Shown: positions 9,501-17,350, numbered from the stretch's first letter. The stretch is DNA of 33,625 nucleotides from Cognatilysobacter lacus (GCF_008274655.1 NZ_VTRV01000010.1:1-33625); one strand, 5' to 3'. Numbers and translations: made by a program. The notes: generated from the sequence alone by a model not told the origin.

Positions 9501-9669
9501 TGCGATCGCCGGCGGGCTGGCGTTCTCGACGTTCGTCAGCCTGCTGTTCCTGCCGACGATCTACGCGATCCTCGACGACATGCGCAGCGCGACGTCGCGG
9601 CTGGTTCGCCGCGCGCGGGGCCTGCCGCCGCTGTCTTCATCGAGCGGGCAGCTGCCCGTTCCCGCCTGA
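6571..9669 (+). CDS. Second RND efflux permease with altered proton-relay residues
   Basis: 1032 residues, starting MSIAELSIRRPVTAIMFF. ATG 6571 overlaps the previous stop by 4 nt (ATGA), which implies translational coupling. The usual 12-TM RND plan is visible, with GGSGNEISYFPMARAI and AFSTFVSLLFLPTIYAIL near the end. In TM4 the motif is GMLVDNAVVVVES, so Asp399 is kept but the second Asp is Asn400. In TM10 the position of the essential AcrB lysine is Asn911 (VVVNNGIVMIEHI). This VDN/VNN pairing occurs in a branch of HAE-type permeases, so it is not necessarily dead, but it differs from the DD/K set in the partner permease. No outer-membrane factor gene follows; the next gene is on the other strand. 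Confidence 0.92.
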   Translation: MSIAELSIRRPVTAIMFFVTLVVIGLIASFRLPLEAFPSVSFPVVFVQLPYAGSTPGEVERTVLRPAEEALATMTGVKSMQGTARADGATVIVMFKDWERDVAIAASEARERLDGIRDQLPDEIQRVFVGNFSTSDQPVLAVRLASATINLANSYELIDRELKRRIERIPGVARVEVSGAAPNEVEIAVLPDRLTAHGVNLNDLAKRLQSANFSISAGQITDGGRRLRVQPVGELDSLDELRNLSINASGLRLGDIADVRLKPARLDMGRRLEGRPAVGLDVFKDRNANLVDVSSATLAELDRIREEPAMRGIQAKVINNQGESVTSSLTELAEAGAIGLVLSIAVLFLFLRHWPSTMMVTLAIPICFIMTLGFMYFAGVTLNILSMMGLLLAVGMLVDNAVVVVESIYQERERNPGNPRLASIVGTRHVAIALSAGTLCHCIVFVPNLFGERNVLAIYLSQIAITISVSLLASWLVAVSLIPMLSARLKTPPTVASHQGFIHRLQQRYATLLRWTLEHRAKSVLAILVIVAVSVLPVKMVKYNMFGGDDGDETNIDYQLNGSYTVEQLSAEVQHVEDFLNANRKRFHIAQVYSYFSEQGGSGTRVTFEPEYKGRIKPLVDDLSKALPKLARAKLVLGNQGDNGGSGAPKNVQVRLVGDSTFTLNELARDILPALAARRELRDVRIDAGDQNSELQVRVDRERAAAFGFTSQQVSSFVGLALRGAKLKDFRRGDTEVPVWMRFKGADNYGADDLSAFTVRSPDGRQVPLLAMVDVSYKPTSSQISRISRQTTLTIEAMPTGKTTMPEARKAIEEAMKSIAFPAGYSFTFDTPQFMDESAMMKQMVLNLVIALVMIYVVMASVFESLLFPSAIMSGVVFSMFGVFWLFWLTGTEFNIMAFIGILVLMGVVVNNGIVMIEHINNLRRRGLSRTDALVDGSRERLRPILMTMGTAILAMVPIALSKGGSGNEISYFPMARAIAGGLAFSTFVSLLFLPTIYAILDDMRSATSRLVRRARGLPPLSSSSGQLPVPA

Positions 9670-9678
9670 GGTCTGCAC

Positions 9679-9714
9679 TGCCCGGCCGCCAGCCCAAGGG
9701 CTGCGCGGTCGGCA
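9679..9714. terminator. Hairpin between convergent genes, probable terminator
   Basis: An inner perfect stem CAGCCC (9690-9695) and GGGCTG (9698-9703) is extended by an imperfect outer stem (9679-9689 with 9705-9714, with single-base bulges). It fills most of the 48-nt gap between the efflux operon and the TraB-family gene. There is no long T-run on either strand, so efficiency is uncertain. Confidence 0.45.
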
Positions 9715-9717
9715 GGG

Positions 9718-10965
9718 TCAGTGGGCCAGCTTGCCCACGATGCGTGCGATGGCGATCCACTCGCCGGCCATGGTCCCGAAGCAGGTGAGGATGAACACCA
9801 TCAGCGTCCTCGCCACGCGATTGCGGTACCAGCCGCGCAGCGTGCGTACGTCGTCGCGAACCGCGATGAAATCGGCGTAGGTCGGTTTGCGCAGGCGCGC
9901 TTCCACCAGTGCGCTGAAGGCGCCGGACGGCAAGGTGGGACGGAAGGGTTTGAACGGCCCGACCAGGGCGCCCACCAGCACGCTCAGCGGATGCGCGCCG
10001 GCCGCCGCCGCGCCTATCGCGGTCATGAGCGCCGTGATCCACAGCCATTGCACGATCACGCCCGACGCCATCTTCAGGCCGCCGTTCTCAAAACCCCAAG
10101 TCACGCCGCCGATCAGCAGCAGCGCGACTACGATCGCGAACCACGGCACCTTGCGCTTCTTCGGCATCGATTCGAGCGAAGCGCGCATCGTCGCGGGGTC
10201 GCCGGTCTGCTCGGCGAGCTCGCGCGACAACCCCGCGAGGTGGCCGGCACCGACGACGGCCAACATGTTCCGCGGCGTAGGCGAGCCGGCACCCGCGGCG
10301 CGCAGTGCGGCGGCCATGTAGCGGTCGCGCTCGACAATGACGGTCTCGAACAGCGCCGGGCTGTGGCTCGCGAAATCGGCGAAGCTCGATTCGAGCATGT
10401 CGCCTTCCTTGAGCCGTTCGATCTCGTCGGCAGGCACTTCGTCGCTGGCGATCAGCGATACCGCCAGTCCACTACCCAGCTTGACGCGCTGCCACCAACC
10501 CAGTTTCGCGGCGGCGCGACGAAACGTGAGTCCGACGTCGCGATCGATCAGGCTCACCGGCAGTGCGCGCTCGCGCGCGTCGAGCACGGCCTGCTTCAGC
10601 TCCGCGCCGGGTTCGATGCCGAGTTGCTCCGCCAGCCGGCGCTGGTACGCGGCGAGCGCGAGGTTGGCTGCGAACATCGCCGTGCGCCCGGTCTTGATCA
10701 CGTCGACCAGGTCGAGGCGCGCCATCGCGTCCGGATCGGTGAGCGCCTGCATTCGCGCGGCATCGAGCTCGACGGCGACGTGGTCGTATTCACCCGACGC
10801 GATCGCGGCACGCACGGCATCCACGCTTGCCTGCGAAACATGCGCAGTGCCGAGCAGCGTGTAGCGCACGCCGTCGCGCTCGACGATGGCATGCGGCTGG
10901 CTGTCGAGCGCGTGGGTAACGGGGGGCATCGGATCCATGTCGACCTTGGGTGGAGGTGTCGCCAT
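9718..10965 (-). CDS. TraB/PrgY (Tiki/TraB-clan) family membrane protein
   Basis: 415 residues. The N-terminal half carries the clan's conserved elements: GTAHVS at 39-44 (His42), VELDAARMQAL with Glu66 and Arg71, ERDRYMA with Arg215, and GAGHLAG at 239-245 (His242). A C-terminal part follows with several membrane segments (about residues 274-295, 305-345 and 390-412). Animal Tiki members are metalloproteases and PrgY lowers peptide-pheromone activity in enterococci; the bacterial chromosomal members have no settled function. It starts 29 nt after the GNAT gene ends, so it is probably the last gene of the agu unit. An alternative start at Met10 has a better placed AAGG, so the true protein may be 9 residues shorter. 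Confidence 0.85.
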   Translation of the reverse strand: MATPPPKVDMDPMPPVTHALDSQPHAIVERDGVRYTLLGTAHVSQASVDAVRAAIASGEYDHVAVELDAARMQALTDPDAMARLDLVDVIKTGRTAMFAANLALAAYQRRLAEQLGIEPGAELKQAVLDARERALPVSLIDRDVGLTFRRAAAKLGWWQRVKLGSGLAVSLIASDEVPADEIERLKEGDMLESSFADFASHSPALFETVIVERDRYMAAALRAAGAGSPTPRNMLAVVGAGHLAGLSRELAEQTGDPATMRASLESMPKKRKVPWFAIVVALLLIGGVTWGFENGGLKMASGVIVQWLWITALMTAIGAAAAGAHPLSVLVGALVGPFKPFRPTLPSGAFSALVEARLRKPTYADFIAVRDDVRTLRGWYRNRVARTLMVFILTCFGTMAGEWIAIARIVGKLAH

Positions 10966-10994
10966 TCGCAGCGCGAACGGAGCAGCGTAGGGAG

Positions 10995-11576
10995 TCAGGC
11001 GCCGGCGGGCAACGGCGGTGCGTCGGGTGGCGCGTCACCGTCGCTGCCGAGCACCCGCATCATGTGGACGTTTTCGAGCCAGCGGCCGTGCTTGAAGCCG
11101 AGCCCGGGAAAGCGGGCGGCGACGTGGAATCCCTGGCGCTCGTGCAAGGCCAGGGATGCGCCGTTCGTGGCATCGCCGATCACCGCGACCATGCGCCGAT
11201 AGCCGAGTGCCTCGCACTCCGTGATGAGTGCGGCGAGCAGCGCCCGCCCGACGCCGCGGCCGCGGTGGTCCGCGTCGATGTAGACGCTGTCCTCGACCGT
11301 CCAGCGATAGCCCTCGCGCGACCGGTAGGCGCTCGCGTAGGCGAACCCGGCGGCGCGTCCACCGGCTTCGGCGACGAGAAAGGGATAGCCCGCGACCTTC
11401 AGTGCGCGGAAGCGTCGCGCGAATTCGGCGTCGTCCGGCGGCGTGTATTCGTACGACGACGTGCCGCCCCGCACCTCGTCGGCGTAGATGCGCGAGAGCG
11501 CGGTGAGGTCGGCCTCCGTCGCTGGCCGGATGCTCGGCGGCGCGTCAATCGCGATAGCGCTTGAGCAGGTCGCCAT
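10995..11576 (-). CDS. GNAT N-acetyltransferase, phosphinothricin-acetyltransferase-like
   Basis: 193 residues. The acetyl-CoA binding motif A is DADHRGRGVG (about 101-110), Glu95 lies in TVEDSVYI, and ATNGASLALHERQGF followed by FKHGRWLENV is the signature of the Pat/Bar and YncA/MnaT group. Members acetylate phosphinothricin, methionine sulfoximine or related amino-acid-like amines; given the neighbours, a polyamine or amino-acid-derived substrate is possible but unproven. The assigned ATG overlaps the end of aguB by 32 nt and has no clear ribosome binding site, so expression is probably coupled to aguB. The C-terminal tail of about 18 residues is Pro/Ala-rich and outside the fold. Confidence 0.87.
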   Translation of the reverse strand: MATCSSAIAIDAPPSIRPATEADLTALSRIYADEVRGGTSSYEYTPPDDAEFARRFRALKVAGYPFLVAEAGGRAAGFAYASAYRSREGYRWTVEDSVYIDADHRGRGVGRALLAALITECEALGYRRMVAVIGDATNGASLALHERQGFHVAARFPGLGFKHGRWLENVHMMRVLGSDGDAPPDAPPLPAGA

Positions 11577-12435
11577 ACGCGTCGATACGACGGTCGCGCA
11601 GGAAGGGCCAGATGCGGCGCACGTCCTCGCTGCGGCGAAGATCGACTTCCGCCATCAGCACTTCCGGGCGATCGGTCGAAGCTTCGGCGAGGAACTCACC
11701 CTGGGGCCCGACGACATGGCTCGAGCCCCAGAAATCGATGCCGCTGCGGCCGATCGGCGACGGCTCGTGGCCCACGCGGTTGCACGAGAGCACGGGCAGG
11801 CCATTGGCGACTGCGTGGCCGCGGTGCGAGAGGATCCAGGCGTTGCGCTGGCGATCCTTCTCGTCCTGGGTGTCGTTCGGATCCCAGCCGATCGCCGTGG
11901 GGTACAGCAGCATGTCCGCGCCGGCGAGCGCCATCAGCCGCGCGCCTTCCGGATACCACTGGTCCCAGCAGACCATCACGCCAAGGCGCCCCACCGAGGT
12001 ATCGATCGGGTGGAAGCCGATGTCGCCCGGCGTGAAGTAGAACTTCTCGTTGAAGCCCGGGTCGTCCGGTATGTGCATCTTCCGGTACTTGCCGGCGAGC
12101 GAGCCGTCCGCATCGAGCACGACTGCCGTGTTGTGATACAGCCCGGCGCCGCGCCGCTCGAACAACGAGCCAACGATAACGACGCCGTGCTGCTTCGCAA
12201 GCGCTGACAGCCGCTCGGTCGTCGGGCCGGGTATCGGCTCGGCGGTTTCGAATTCGTCGACGCACTGGTGCTGGCAGAAGTAGGCGCCGTTATGCAGTTC
12301 CTGCAACAGCACCAGCTTCGCGCCGTTGCCCGCGGCCTCGGCGACGCGACGCGCGATCGTGTCGAGGTTCGCCTGCGCGTCGCCCTGATTGGTTTCCTGC
12401 ACCAACGCGACGGGCAGCACTTTCGGCTTCGACAT
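11545..12435 (-). CDS. aguB: N-carbamoylputrescine amidase
   Basis: 296 residues, a nitrilase-superfamily hydrolase that splits N-carbamoylputrescine into putrescine, CO2 and ammonia. The catalytic triad is visible: Glu46 (LLQELHNG), Lys119 (KYRKMHIPDD) and Cys156 (VMVCWDQWYPEG). Length and the FNEKFYFTPGD and RIDAYGDLLKRYR segments fit AguB rather than other nitrilases. Its ATG overlaps the aguA stop by one base (TGATG), a coupled arrangement that also keeps the two enzymes of the agmatine route together. A longer in-frame start upstream lies inside aguA and was not used. Cytoplasmic. High confidence. Confidence 0.95.
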   Translation of the reverse strand: MSKPKVLPVALVQETNQGDAQANLDTIARRVAEAAGNGAKLVLLQELHNGAYFCQHQCVDEFETAEPIPGPTTERLSALAKQHGVVIVGSLFERRGAGLYHNTAVVLDADGSLAGKYRKMHIPDDPGFNEKFYFTPGDIGFHPIDTSVGRLGVMVCWDQWYPEGARLMALAGADMLLYPTAIGWDPNDTQDEKDRQRNAWILSHRGHAVANGLPVLSCNRVGHEPSPIGRSGIDFWGSSHVVGPQGEFLAEASTDRPEVLMAEVDLRRSEDVRRIWPFLRDRRIDAYGDLLKRYRD

Positions 12436-13466
12436 CAGACCACTCCTTCGGGCAGCTGCATCGTGATGCAGTGCAGGCTGCCGTTCTGCCAGATCAGCGG
12501 GCGGCACGGGACCATCACGATTTCGCGGCCGGGGAACGCTTCGGCCAGCACTTTGCGTGCCGGTTCGTCGGCGGCGTCACCGTAGGCGGGCGCCAGCACG
12601 GCGCCGTTGACGATCAGGAAGTTCGCATAGCTCGCCGCGAGCCTGCGGCCTTCGTCGATGATCGGGTGCGCCCAGGGCAGTTCGAACAACCGGTAGGGTT
12701 CGCCGGCGGCCGTGCGCAACACGGTGAGTTCGCCCGCCATCGCGCGCAAGTGCGGGTAGTGCGAGTCCGCCGGATCGTCGCAGCTCTGGAAGACGATCGA
12801 GTCGGCAGATGCGAAGCGCGCGAGCGTATCGATGTGCGCGTCGGTATCGTCGCCTTCAAGGTAGCCGTGCTCGAGCCACAGCACGCGCTCCTGCGACAGC
12901 CAGTCCGCGAGCTTCCCGGAAAGTTCCTCGCGCGTCGCCTGCGGGTGGCGCTGGTTGAGGCACTGCCACGTCGTCAGCAGCGTGCCGGCCCCATCCGTGT
13001 CGATTGCGCCGCCTTCGAGCGCGAAGGGAATCGGCACGCGATCGGCATGCGCGAACAGCCCCTCGCGTTCGAGCGTCTCCACCAGCGCATCGTCGCGACT
13101 GGCTTCGAACTTGCCGCCCCAGCCGGTGAAGCGGAAGTCGAGCAGCCGGAACCCGCTTGCGGTGCGCAGCGTGATCGGGCCGGAGTCGCGCAGCCACGTG
13201 TCGTCGTATTGCGCATGAACGAACCGCACGCGCGAAAGCTCCACGCGCGCCGCTGCCAGCACGTCGCGGGCATGCGCCTCGAGCGCGGCGTCGGCAACGC
13301 AGACGATTGCCGGTTCGAAACGCGTGATCGCTGCCACGAGCGCCACGTACGTAGTCTCGACGTCGGCGAGCCGTTCGGCCCAGTCCGTCCCCTCATGCGG
13401 CCACGCGAGCAGGACGGCGGACTGCGGCTCCCACTCGGCGGGGAGCCGTGCATCGGTCAAGGGCAT
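12435..13466 (-). CDS. aguA: Agmatine deiminase
   Basis: 343 residues, peptidylarginine-deiminase-type fold, converting agmatine into N-carbamoylputrescine and ammonia. Family landmarks are WLRDSGPI (91-98), FTGWGGKF (113-120), LEGGAIDTDG (150-159), the HGYLEGDDTDAHID stretch with His211, and the nucleophile Cys333 in NGSLHCITMQLP near the C-terminus. This matches bacterial AguA (about 340-370 residues). It starts 11 nt after the preceding small exported-protein gene and ends overlapping aguB. Together AguA and AguB give putrescine from agmatine without urea release; speA (arginine decarboxylase) is not in the window. High confidence. Confidence 0.95.
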   Translation of the reverse strand: MPLTDARLPAEWEPQSAVLLAWPHEGTDWAERLADVETTYVALVAAITRFEPAIVCVADAALEAHARDVLAAARVELSRVRFVHAQYDDTWLRDSGPITLRTASGFRLLDFRFTGWGGKFEASRDDALVETLEREGLFAHADRVPIPFALEGGAIDTDGAGTLLTTWQCLNQRHPQATREELSGKLADWLSQERVLWLEHGYLEGDDTDAHIDTLARFASADSIVFQSCDDPADSHYPHLRAMAGELTVLRTAAGEPYRLFELPWAHPIIDEGRRLAASYANFLIVNGAVLAPAYGDAADEPARKVLAEAFPGREIVMVPCRPLIWQNGSLHCITMQLPEGVV

Positions 13467-13477
13467 CGTTGTTCCCG

Positions 13478-13801
13478 TCAGCGGATCGGCGGTTTCGGGC
13501 CGATCTCGGTGGGCGTCGCTTTGTTCGCGACGGCGTCAACGACGCGGCCGTGTTCGAAGTAGACGGTAAACGCGGGATAGACCCAGCGCTGGATGGTCGG
13601 CCACTGGCGCTTCTGCCCGCCGCGCGGCTGCAGGCGGTCGCGCGGCGCGCCGAAGCGCTTTTCGACGTCCGCCGCGCGCATGCCGCGTGACGGCATCGCG
13701 CGGGATTCGTGCTTCACGCGGTCGACAAGCAACGTCTCCGCATGCAGTGAACCGATGGAGAGAAGGGCGAGCGCGGTAGCGGCCACGACAGTACGGATCA
13801 T
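13478..13801 (-). CDS. Small exported protein of unknown function, BamE/SmpA-like pattern
   Basis: 107 residues with a clear Sec signal peptide (1-21, ending SLHA). The mature part contains MRAADVEKRFGAPRDRLQPRGG, then WVYPAFTVYFEHGRVVDAV. The order G-M-xxxx-V-xxx-FG-x-P followed by a Tyr/Phe-rich strand and GRVV resembles the BamE/SmpA and DUF2845-type small periplasmic folds; this is a pattern impression, not a proven match. GGAG lies 7 nt before the ATG on the minus strand. It is first in a minus-strand run with aguA, aguB, a GNAT gene and a TraB-family gene. No cysteine in the mature part, no lipobox. Role unknown. Confidence 0.8.
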   Translation of the reverse strand: MIRTVVAATALALLSIGSLHAETLLVDRVKHESRAMPSRGMRAADVEKRFGAPRDRLQPRGGQKRQWPTIQRWVYPAFTVYFEHGRVVDAVANKATPTEIGPKPPIR

Positions 13802-13842
13802 GTTGTCTCTCCTCGGGGGACGCCCGACACGGATGTATCGCG

Positions 13843-13848
13843 ATTGTA
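13843..13848 (-). promoter_or_regulatory. Candidate -10 element for the small-protein/agu operon
   Basis: TACAAT on the minus strand (five of six consensus bases) lies 41 nt before the start at 13801. A -35 at normal spacing is not evident, so this is a weak call. It is in the 115-nt gap between the rpmJ terminator and the operon. Confidence 0.35.
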
Positions 13849-13916
13849 TGCAGCGACGGCAGTGTCGGTGCGCCCTCTGGCAGCCGGCGCCGGCCGATCC
13901 GGTCCCAGAAACGCGA

Positions 13917-13938
13917 AAAGCCGCCTCTCGGCGGCTTT
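13917..13938 (-). terminator. Intrinsic terminator of rpmJ
   Basis: A perfect 9-bp stem AAAGCCGCC (13917-13925) and GGCGGCTTT (13930-13938) with a 4-nt loop. Read on the minus strand it ends in TTTT (13919-13916), 27 nt after the rpmJ stop. It separates rpmJ from the agu operon, which lies downstream on the same strand. Confidence 0.85.
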
Positions 13939-13964
13939 GCGGCGAACCGGAACAGCCTGCGCGA

Positions 13965-14090
13965 TCAGCGCTGGCGAGCCTTGAAGCGCGGGTTCGACTT
14001 GCAGATCACGAAGACCTTGCCGCGGCGGCGAACGACCTTGCAGTCGCGGTGACGGGTCTTCGCCGACTTCAGGGAGGACAGGACCTTCAT
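13965..14090 (-). CDS. rpmJ: 50S ribosomal protein L36, zinc-free (C-minus) type
   Basis: 41 residues, [20 protein letters not shown] then [21 protein letters not shown]. It is like the second E. coli L36 (YkgO) and not the 37-38-residue zinc-ribbon form. Compared with the zinc form (Cys, Cys, Cys, His ligands), only Cys17 and Cys30 remain; the first Cys is His14 and the last His is Phe, so a zinc ribbon cannot form in the usual way. The start was set at the conserved MKV; an in-frame start at 14168 only extends into the promoter. GAGG lies 8 nt before the ATG. Monocistronic, with its own promoter (14139-14168) and terminator. High confidence. Confidence 0.95.
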
Positions 14091-14138
14091 GAGAGAAACC
14101 TCGGCAAAAAAGATGGGAGCGGGCAAACGAAGCCGCGC

Positions 14139-14168
14139 ATTATAGCGGCGTGATGGTTTGATAATCAA
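14139..14168 (-). promoter_or_regulatory. Sigma70-type promoter of rpmJ
   Basis: On the minus strand, TTGATT (14168-14163) and a perfect TATAAT (14144-14139) are separated by 18 nt, 48 nt before the rpmJ ATG. The -35 hexamer is part of an 11-bp palindrome TTGATAATCAA (14158-14168). A regulator site there is possible but unproven. Confidence 0.75.
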
Positions 14169-14296
14169 CGGCTTGGACCGCGAAGCCGTCCCGGTCGTCG
14201 GCCCGAGGCCTGCCGGCGGTCCCGTCGATTTTTCCCGCGCGTTCGCCCGGCGCGTCGTGAATGGGCATTTTCCGCCGGGCGGGCGAGAATGACGCC

Positions 14297-14968
14297 ATGG
14301 ATCCCACTGCCCCCGTGCTCACCATCGATGGTCCCTCCGGCTCCGGCAAGGGCACCATCAGCCGACTGGTCGCCCAGCATCTCGAGTGGCATTACCTGGA
14401 TTCCGGGGCGCTCTACCGGGCCGTAGGGGTCTCGGCGGGCTGGAACGACCTCGACCTGAGCGACCCCGGCGCACTCGTGCGGTGCGCGTTCGACAGCCGC
14501 ATCGACTTCCTCGAGGTGGTCGGCCAGGAACTGAGGATCCTCATAAACGGCCGTGACGCCACGGACGAGATCCGCACCGAGACCGCCGGCGCGGCCGCTT
14601 CTGCGATCGCAGCCATTCCCGAGGTCCGCACGGCGCTGAAGGAGCGGCAGCGCAACTTCCGCCAGCAGCCGGGCCTGGTCGCCGACGGCCGCGACATGGG
14701 CACCGTGATCTTTCCCGACGCGGCGACCAAGGTCTTCCTCACGGCGAGCGCCGAGGAGCGGGCCGAGCGGCGGTATAAGCAGTTGAAGGAAAAGGGGGTT
14801 TCGGTTAACTTGGGCGATCTGCTGCGGGAGATTCTTGCCCGCGACGCCCGCGATGCCTCTCGCGCGGTGGCGCCACTGCGACCGGCCGAAGACGCCGTCT
14901 GCATTGATACCACCGGCACCGGCATCGAGGCGGTGGTCGAACGCGTGTTGTCCCTGGTCAAGCGGTAA
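14297..14968 (+). CDS. cmk: Cytidylate kinase
   Basis: 223 residues, close to the 227 of E. coli Cmk. It phosphorylates CMP and dCMP with ATP in the cytoplasm. The P-loop GPSGSGKGT lies at residues 11-19 of [50 protein letters not shown] and the LID Arg-rich part ([24 protein letters not shown]) are characteristic. The start at 14297 begins right at the first beta-strand as in relatives; an in-frame ATG at 14261 would add 12 residues with no homology. The gap to rpmJ is divergent and a plus-strand promoter is not obvious. rpsA follows after 193 nt, as in many proteobacteria. Confidence 0.95.
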   Translation: MDPTAPVLTIDGPSGSGKGTISRLVAQHLEWHYLDSGALYRAVGVSAGWNDLDLSDPGALVRCAFDSRIDFLEVVGQELRILINGRDATDEIRTETAGAAASAIAAIPEVRTALKERQRNFRQQPGLVADGRDMGTVIFPDAATKVFLTASAEERAERRYKQLKEKGVSVNLGDLLREILARDARDASRAVAPLRPAEDAVCIDTTGTGIEAVVERVLSLVKR

Positions 14969-15161
14969 CCGCCAACGCGGTCCGCACGGAGTCGCTTCCG
15001 GATCGGTACGCCCACGTCGCCCGGCAGGCCGGCCCGCCGCGCATTGCGGCGGATATCCAACAGCACGGTGCGCGGTTTCGCGCGCCACTCAACGGGTGGG
15101 CCGCGTGACGATGCCGCTGGGCACGTGCACGGCCCGTGTATCCAACAGAGCTAATTCTCCA
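14969..15161 (+). promoter_or_regulatory. rpsA leader: three hairpins and no Shine-Dalgarno
   Basis: The 193 nt between cmk and rpsA contain three consecutive inverted repeats: CCGCCGC/GCGGCGG (15034-15052), GGTGCGCG/CGCGCGCC (15067-15086, one G-U pair) and GGGCCG/CGGCCC (15098-15135, with a weaker inner part). The bases right before the ATG (15150-15161, agctaattctcc) have no purine-rich ribosome binding site. In E. coli the rpsA initiation region is also SD-poor, folds into three hairpins and is repressed by free S1. The likeness here is structural and its function inferred. Confidence 0.5.
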
Positions 15162-16850
15162 ATGACCGAATCATTTGCCGAACTGTTTGAAGCCAGTCAG
15201 ACCAACCTGGCGAAGCTGAAGCCGGGCTCGATCGTCACCGGTATCGTCGTGGAAGTCCGCGGCGACGTGGTGGTGATCAACGCCGGCCTGAAGTCCGAAG
15301 GCATCGTGCCGATCGAACAGTTCCGGAACGACGCCGGCGAAATCGACGTGGGCGTGGGCGACGAAGTCAAGGTCGCGCTCGACTCGCTCGAGAACGGCTT
15401 CGGCGAGACCGTGCTTTCGCGCGAGAAGGCCAAGCGCGCGATGGTGTGGGACGAACTCGAGGAAGCCCTCGAGAAGAACGAGACAATCACCGGCCGCATC
15501 AGCGGCAAGGTCAAGGGCGGCTTCACCGTCGACATCAAGGACGTCCGCGGCTTCCTGCCCGGTTCGCTGGTCGACGTGCGCCCCGTGCGCGATTCGAGCT
15601 ACCTCGAGGGCAAGGAACTCGAGTTCAAGCTCATCAAGCTTGACCGCAAGCGCAACAACATCGTGGTGTCGCGCCGCGCCGTCGTCGAGAGCGAGCACTC
15701 GGAAGAGCGCGAGCAGCTGATGGAGAAGCTGGTCGAGGGCGCCGTGCTGAAGGGCGTCGTCAAGAACCTCACCGACTACGGCGCGTTCGTCGACCTCGGC
15801 GGTATCGATGGCCTGCTGCACATCACCGACATGGCGTGGAAGCGCGTGCGCCATCCGTCCGAAGTCGTTGAAGTCGGCCAGGAACTCGACGTCCGCGTGC
15901 TCAAGTACGATCGCGAGCGCAATCGCGTTTCGCTCGGCCTGAAGCAGCTCGGCGAAGATCCGTGGGACAACATCGCGCGTCGCTACCCGGCCAACAGCCG
16001 CGTGTTCGGCAAGGTCTCGAACGTCACCGACTACGGCGCGTTCGTCGAGATCGAGCCGGGCGTCGAGGGCCTGGTGCACGTGTCCGAGATGGATTGGACG
16101 AACAAGAACGTCAACCCATCCAAGATCGTGCAGGTCGGTGACGACGTCGAAGTGATGGTGCTGGATGTCGACGAAGAGCGTCGCCGCATCTCGCTCGGCA
16201 TGAAGCAGGTCTCGTCCAATCCGTGGGAAACCTTCGCGGCAATTCACCGCAAGGGCGACAAGGTCGAGGGCCAGGTCAAGTCGATCACCGACTTCGGCAT
16301 CTTCATCGGCCTTGACGGCGGTATCGACGGCCTGGTGCACCTGTCCGACATCTCGTGGAACACCACGGGCGAAGACGTGGTCCGCAACTTCAAGAAGGGC
16401 GACACGGTTGAAGCTGTCGTCCTGGCGGTCGATCCGGAACGCGAGCGCATTTCGCTCGGCATCAAGCAGATGGAGCAGGACCCGATGGGTTCGTTCGTCG
16501 CCACCAACACGCGCGGCTCGATCGTGCGCGGCACGGTGACGGCGGTCGACGCGAAGGGTGCGACCGTCGAGCTGTCGGACGGCGTCGAGGGCTATATCCA
16601 GGCCCGCGACATCGCCCGCGAGCGCGTCGACGACGCGACGACCAAGCTGAAGATCGGCGACCAGGTCGAGGCCAAGATCGTCGGCAACGACCGCAAGTCG
16701 CGCCAGATGCAGCTGTCGATCAAGGCGAAGGACTACGCGGAAGAGAGCGAGGCCGTGGCGGACTACAACCGCCAGTCGTCGGATGCGGCGAGCGGCACGA
16801 CGCGCCTCGGCGCGCTGCTGCGCGAGCAGCTCGGCCAGAAGGGCGAGTAA
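15162..16850 (+). CDS. rpsA: 30S ribosomal protein S1
   Basis: 562 residues (557 in E. coli). Six S1 (OB-fold) domains in order: about 22-88 ([21 protein letters not shown]), 107-172 ([18 protein letters not shown]), 193-261 ([20 protein letters not shown]), 278-348 ([19 protein letters not shown]), 365-435 ([19 protein letters not shown]) and 452-521 ([20 protein letters not shown]). It delivers mRNA to the 30S subunit and is essential for most initiation in Gram-negative bacteria. The start [12 protein letters not shown] is the conserved one although it lacks a ribosome binding site, which is usual for this autoregulated gene. A strong terminator follows, and ihfB is next. Confidence 0.97.
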   Translation: MTESFAELFEASQTNLAKLKPGSIVTGIVVEVRGDVVVINAGLKSEGIVPIEQFRNDAGEIDVGVGDEVKVALDSLENGFGETVLSREKAKRAMVWDELEEALEKNETITGRISGKVKGGFTVDIKDVRGFLPGSLVDVRPVRDSSYLEGKELEFKLIKLDRKRNNIVVSRRAVVESEHSEEREQLMEKLVEGAVLKGVVKNLTDYGAFVDLGGIDGLLHITDMAWKRVRHPSEVVEVGQELDVRVLKYDRERNRVSLGLKQLGEDPWDNIARRYPANSRVFGKVSNVTDYGAFVEIEPGVEGLVHVSEMDWTNKNVNPSKIVQVGDDVEVMVLDVDEERRRISLGMKQVSSNPWETFAAIHRKGDKVEGQVKSITDFGIFIGLDGGIDGLVHLSDISWNTTGEDVVRNFKKGDTVEAVVLAVDPERERISLGIKQMEQDPMGSFVATNTRGSIVRGTVTAVDAKGATVELSDGVEGYIQARDIARERVDDATTKLKIGDQVEAKIVGNDRKSRQMQLSIKAKDYAEESEAVADYNRQSSDAASGTTRLGALLREQLGQKGE

Positions 16851-16866
16851 TCGCACGCGGTAAACC

Positions 16867-16900
16867 GGGACGGCCCGGCCCTGTCGGGCCGTCCCTTTTT
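16867..16900 (+). terminator. Intrinsic terminator of rpsA
   Basis: An 11-bp perfect stem GGGACGGCCCG (16867-16877) and CGGGCCGTCCC (16885-16895) with a 7-nt loop, followed by TTTTT (16896-16900), begins 16 nt after the rpsA stop. ihfB, 70 nt further on, should therefore have its own promoter, which I could not locate in 16901-16969. Confidence 0.92.
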
Positions 16901-16969
16901 GTGCGGGCGCCCGATGGCGGGCAGCCCGAGAATTCCTGAAGTTGCAGGCGTCGCGGGTTCCCAGCCTCC

Positions 16970-17272
<303 letters not shown>

Positions 17273-17350
17273 CGTGGGCCGGCCAGGTGCCGGCTTGCCT
17301 ACACACATCGCGCCGGGGCCAGTCTCCCGCCGATAAAGACGGAGCCCGTC

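Noticed and set aside
14261-14296. Upstream ATG extending cmk by 12 residues
   Set aside because: The extra residues ([12 protein letters not shown]) have no counterpart in Cmk, whose fold begins right after Met at 14297.
15171-16856. A 561-codon minus-strand frame covering rpsA
   Set aside because: It mirrors rpsA almost end to end with a repetitive Asp/His/Leu-rich sequence, as expected for the antisense of repeated S1 domains.
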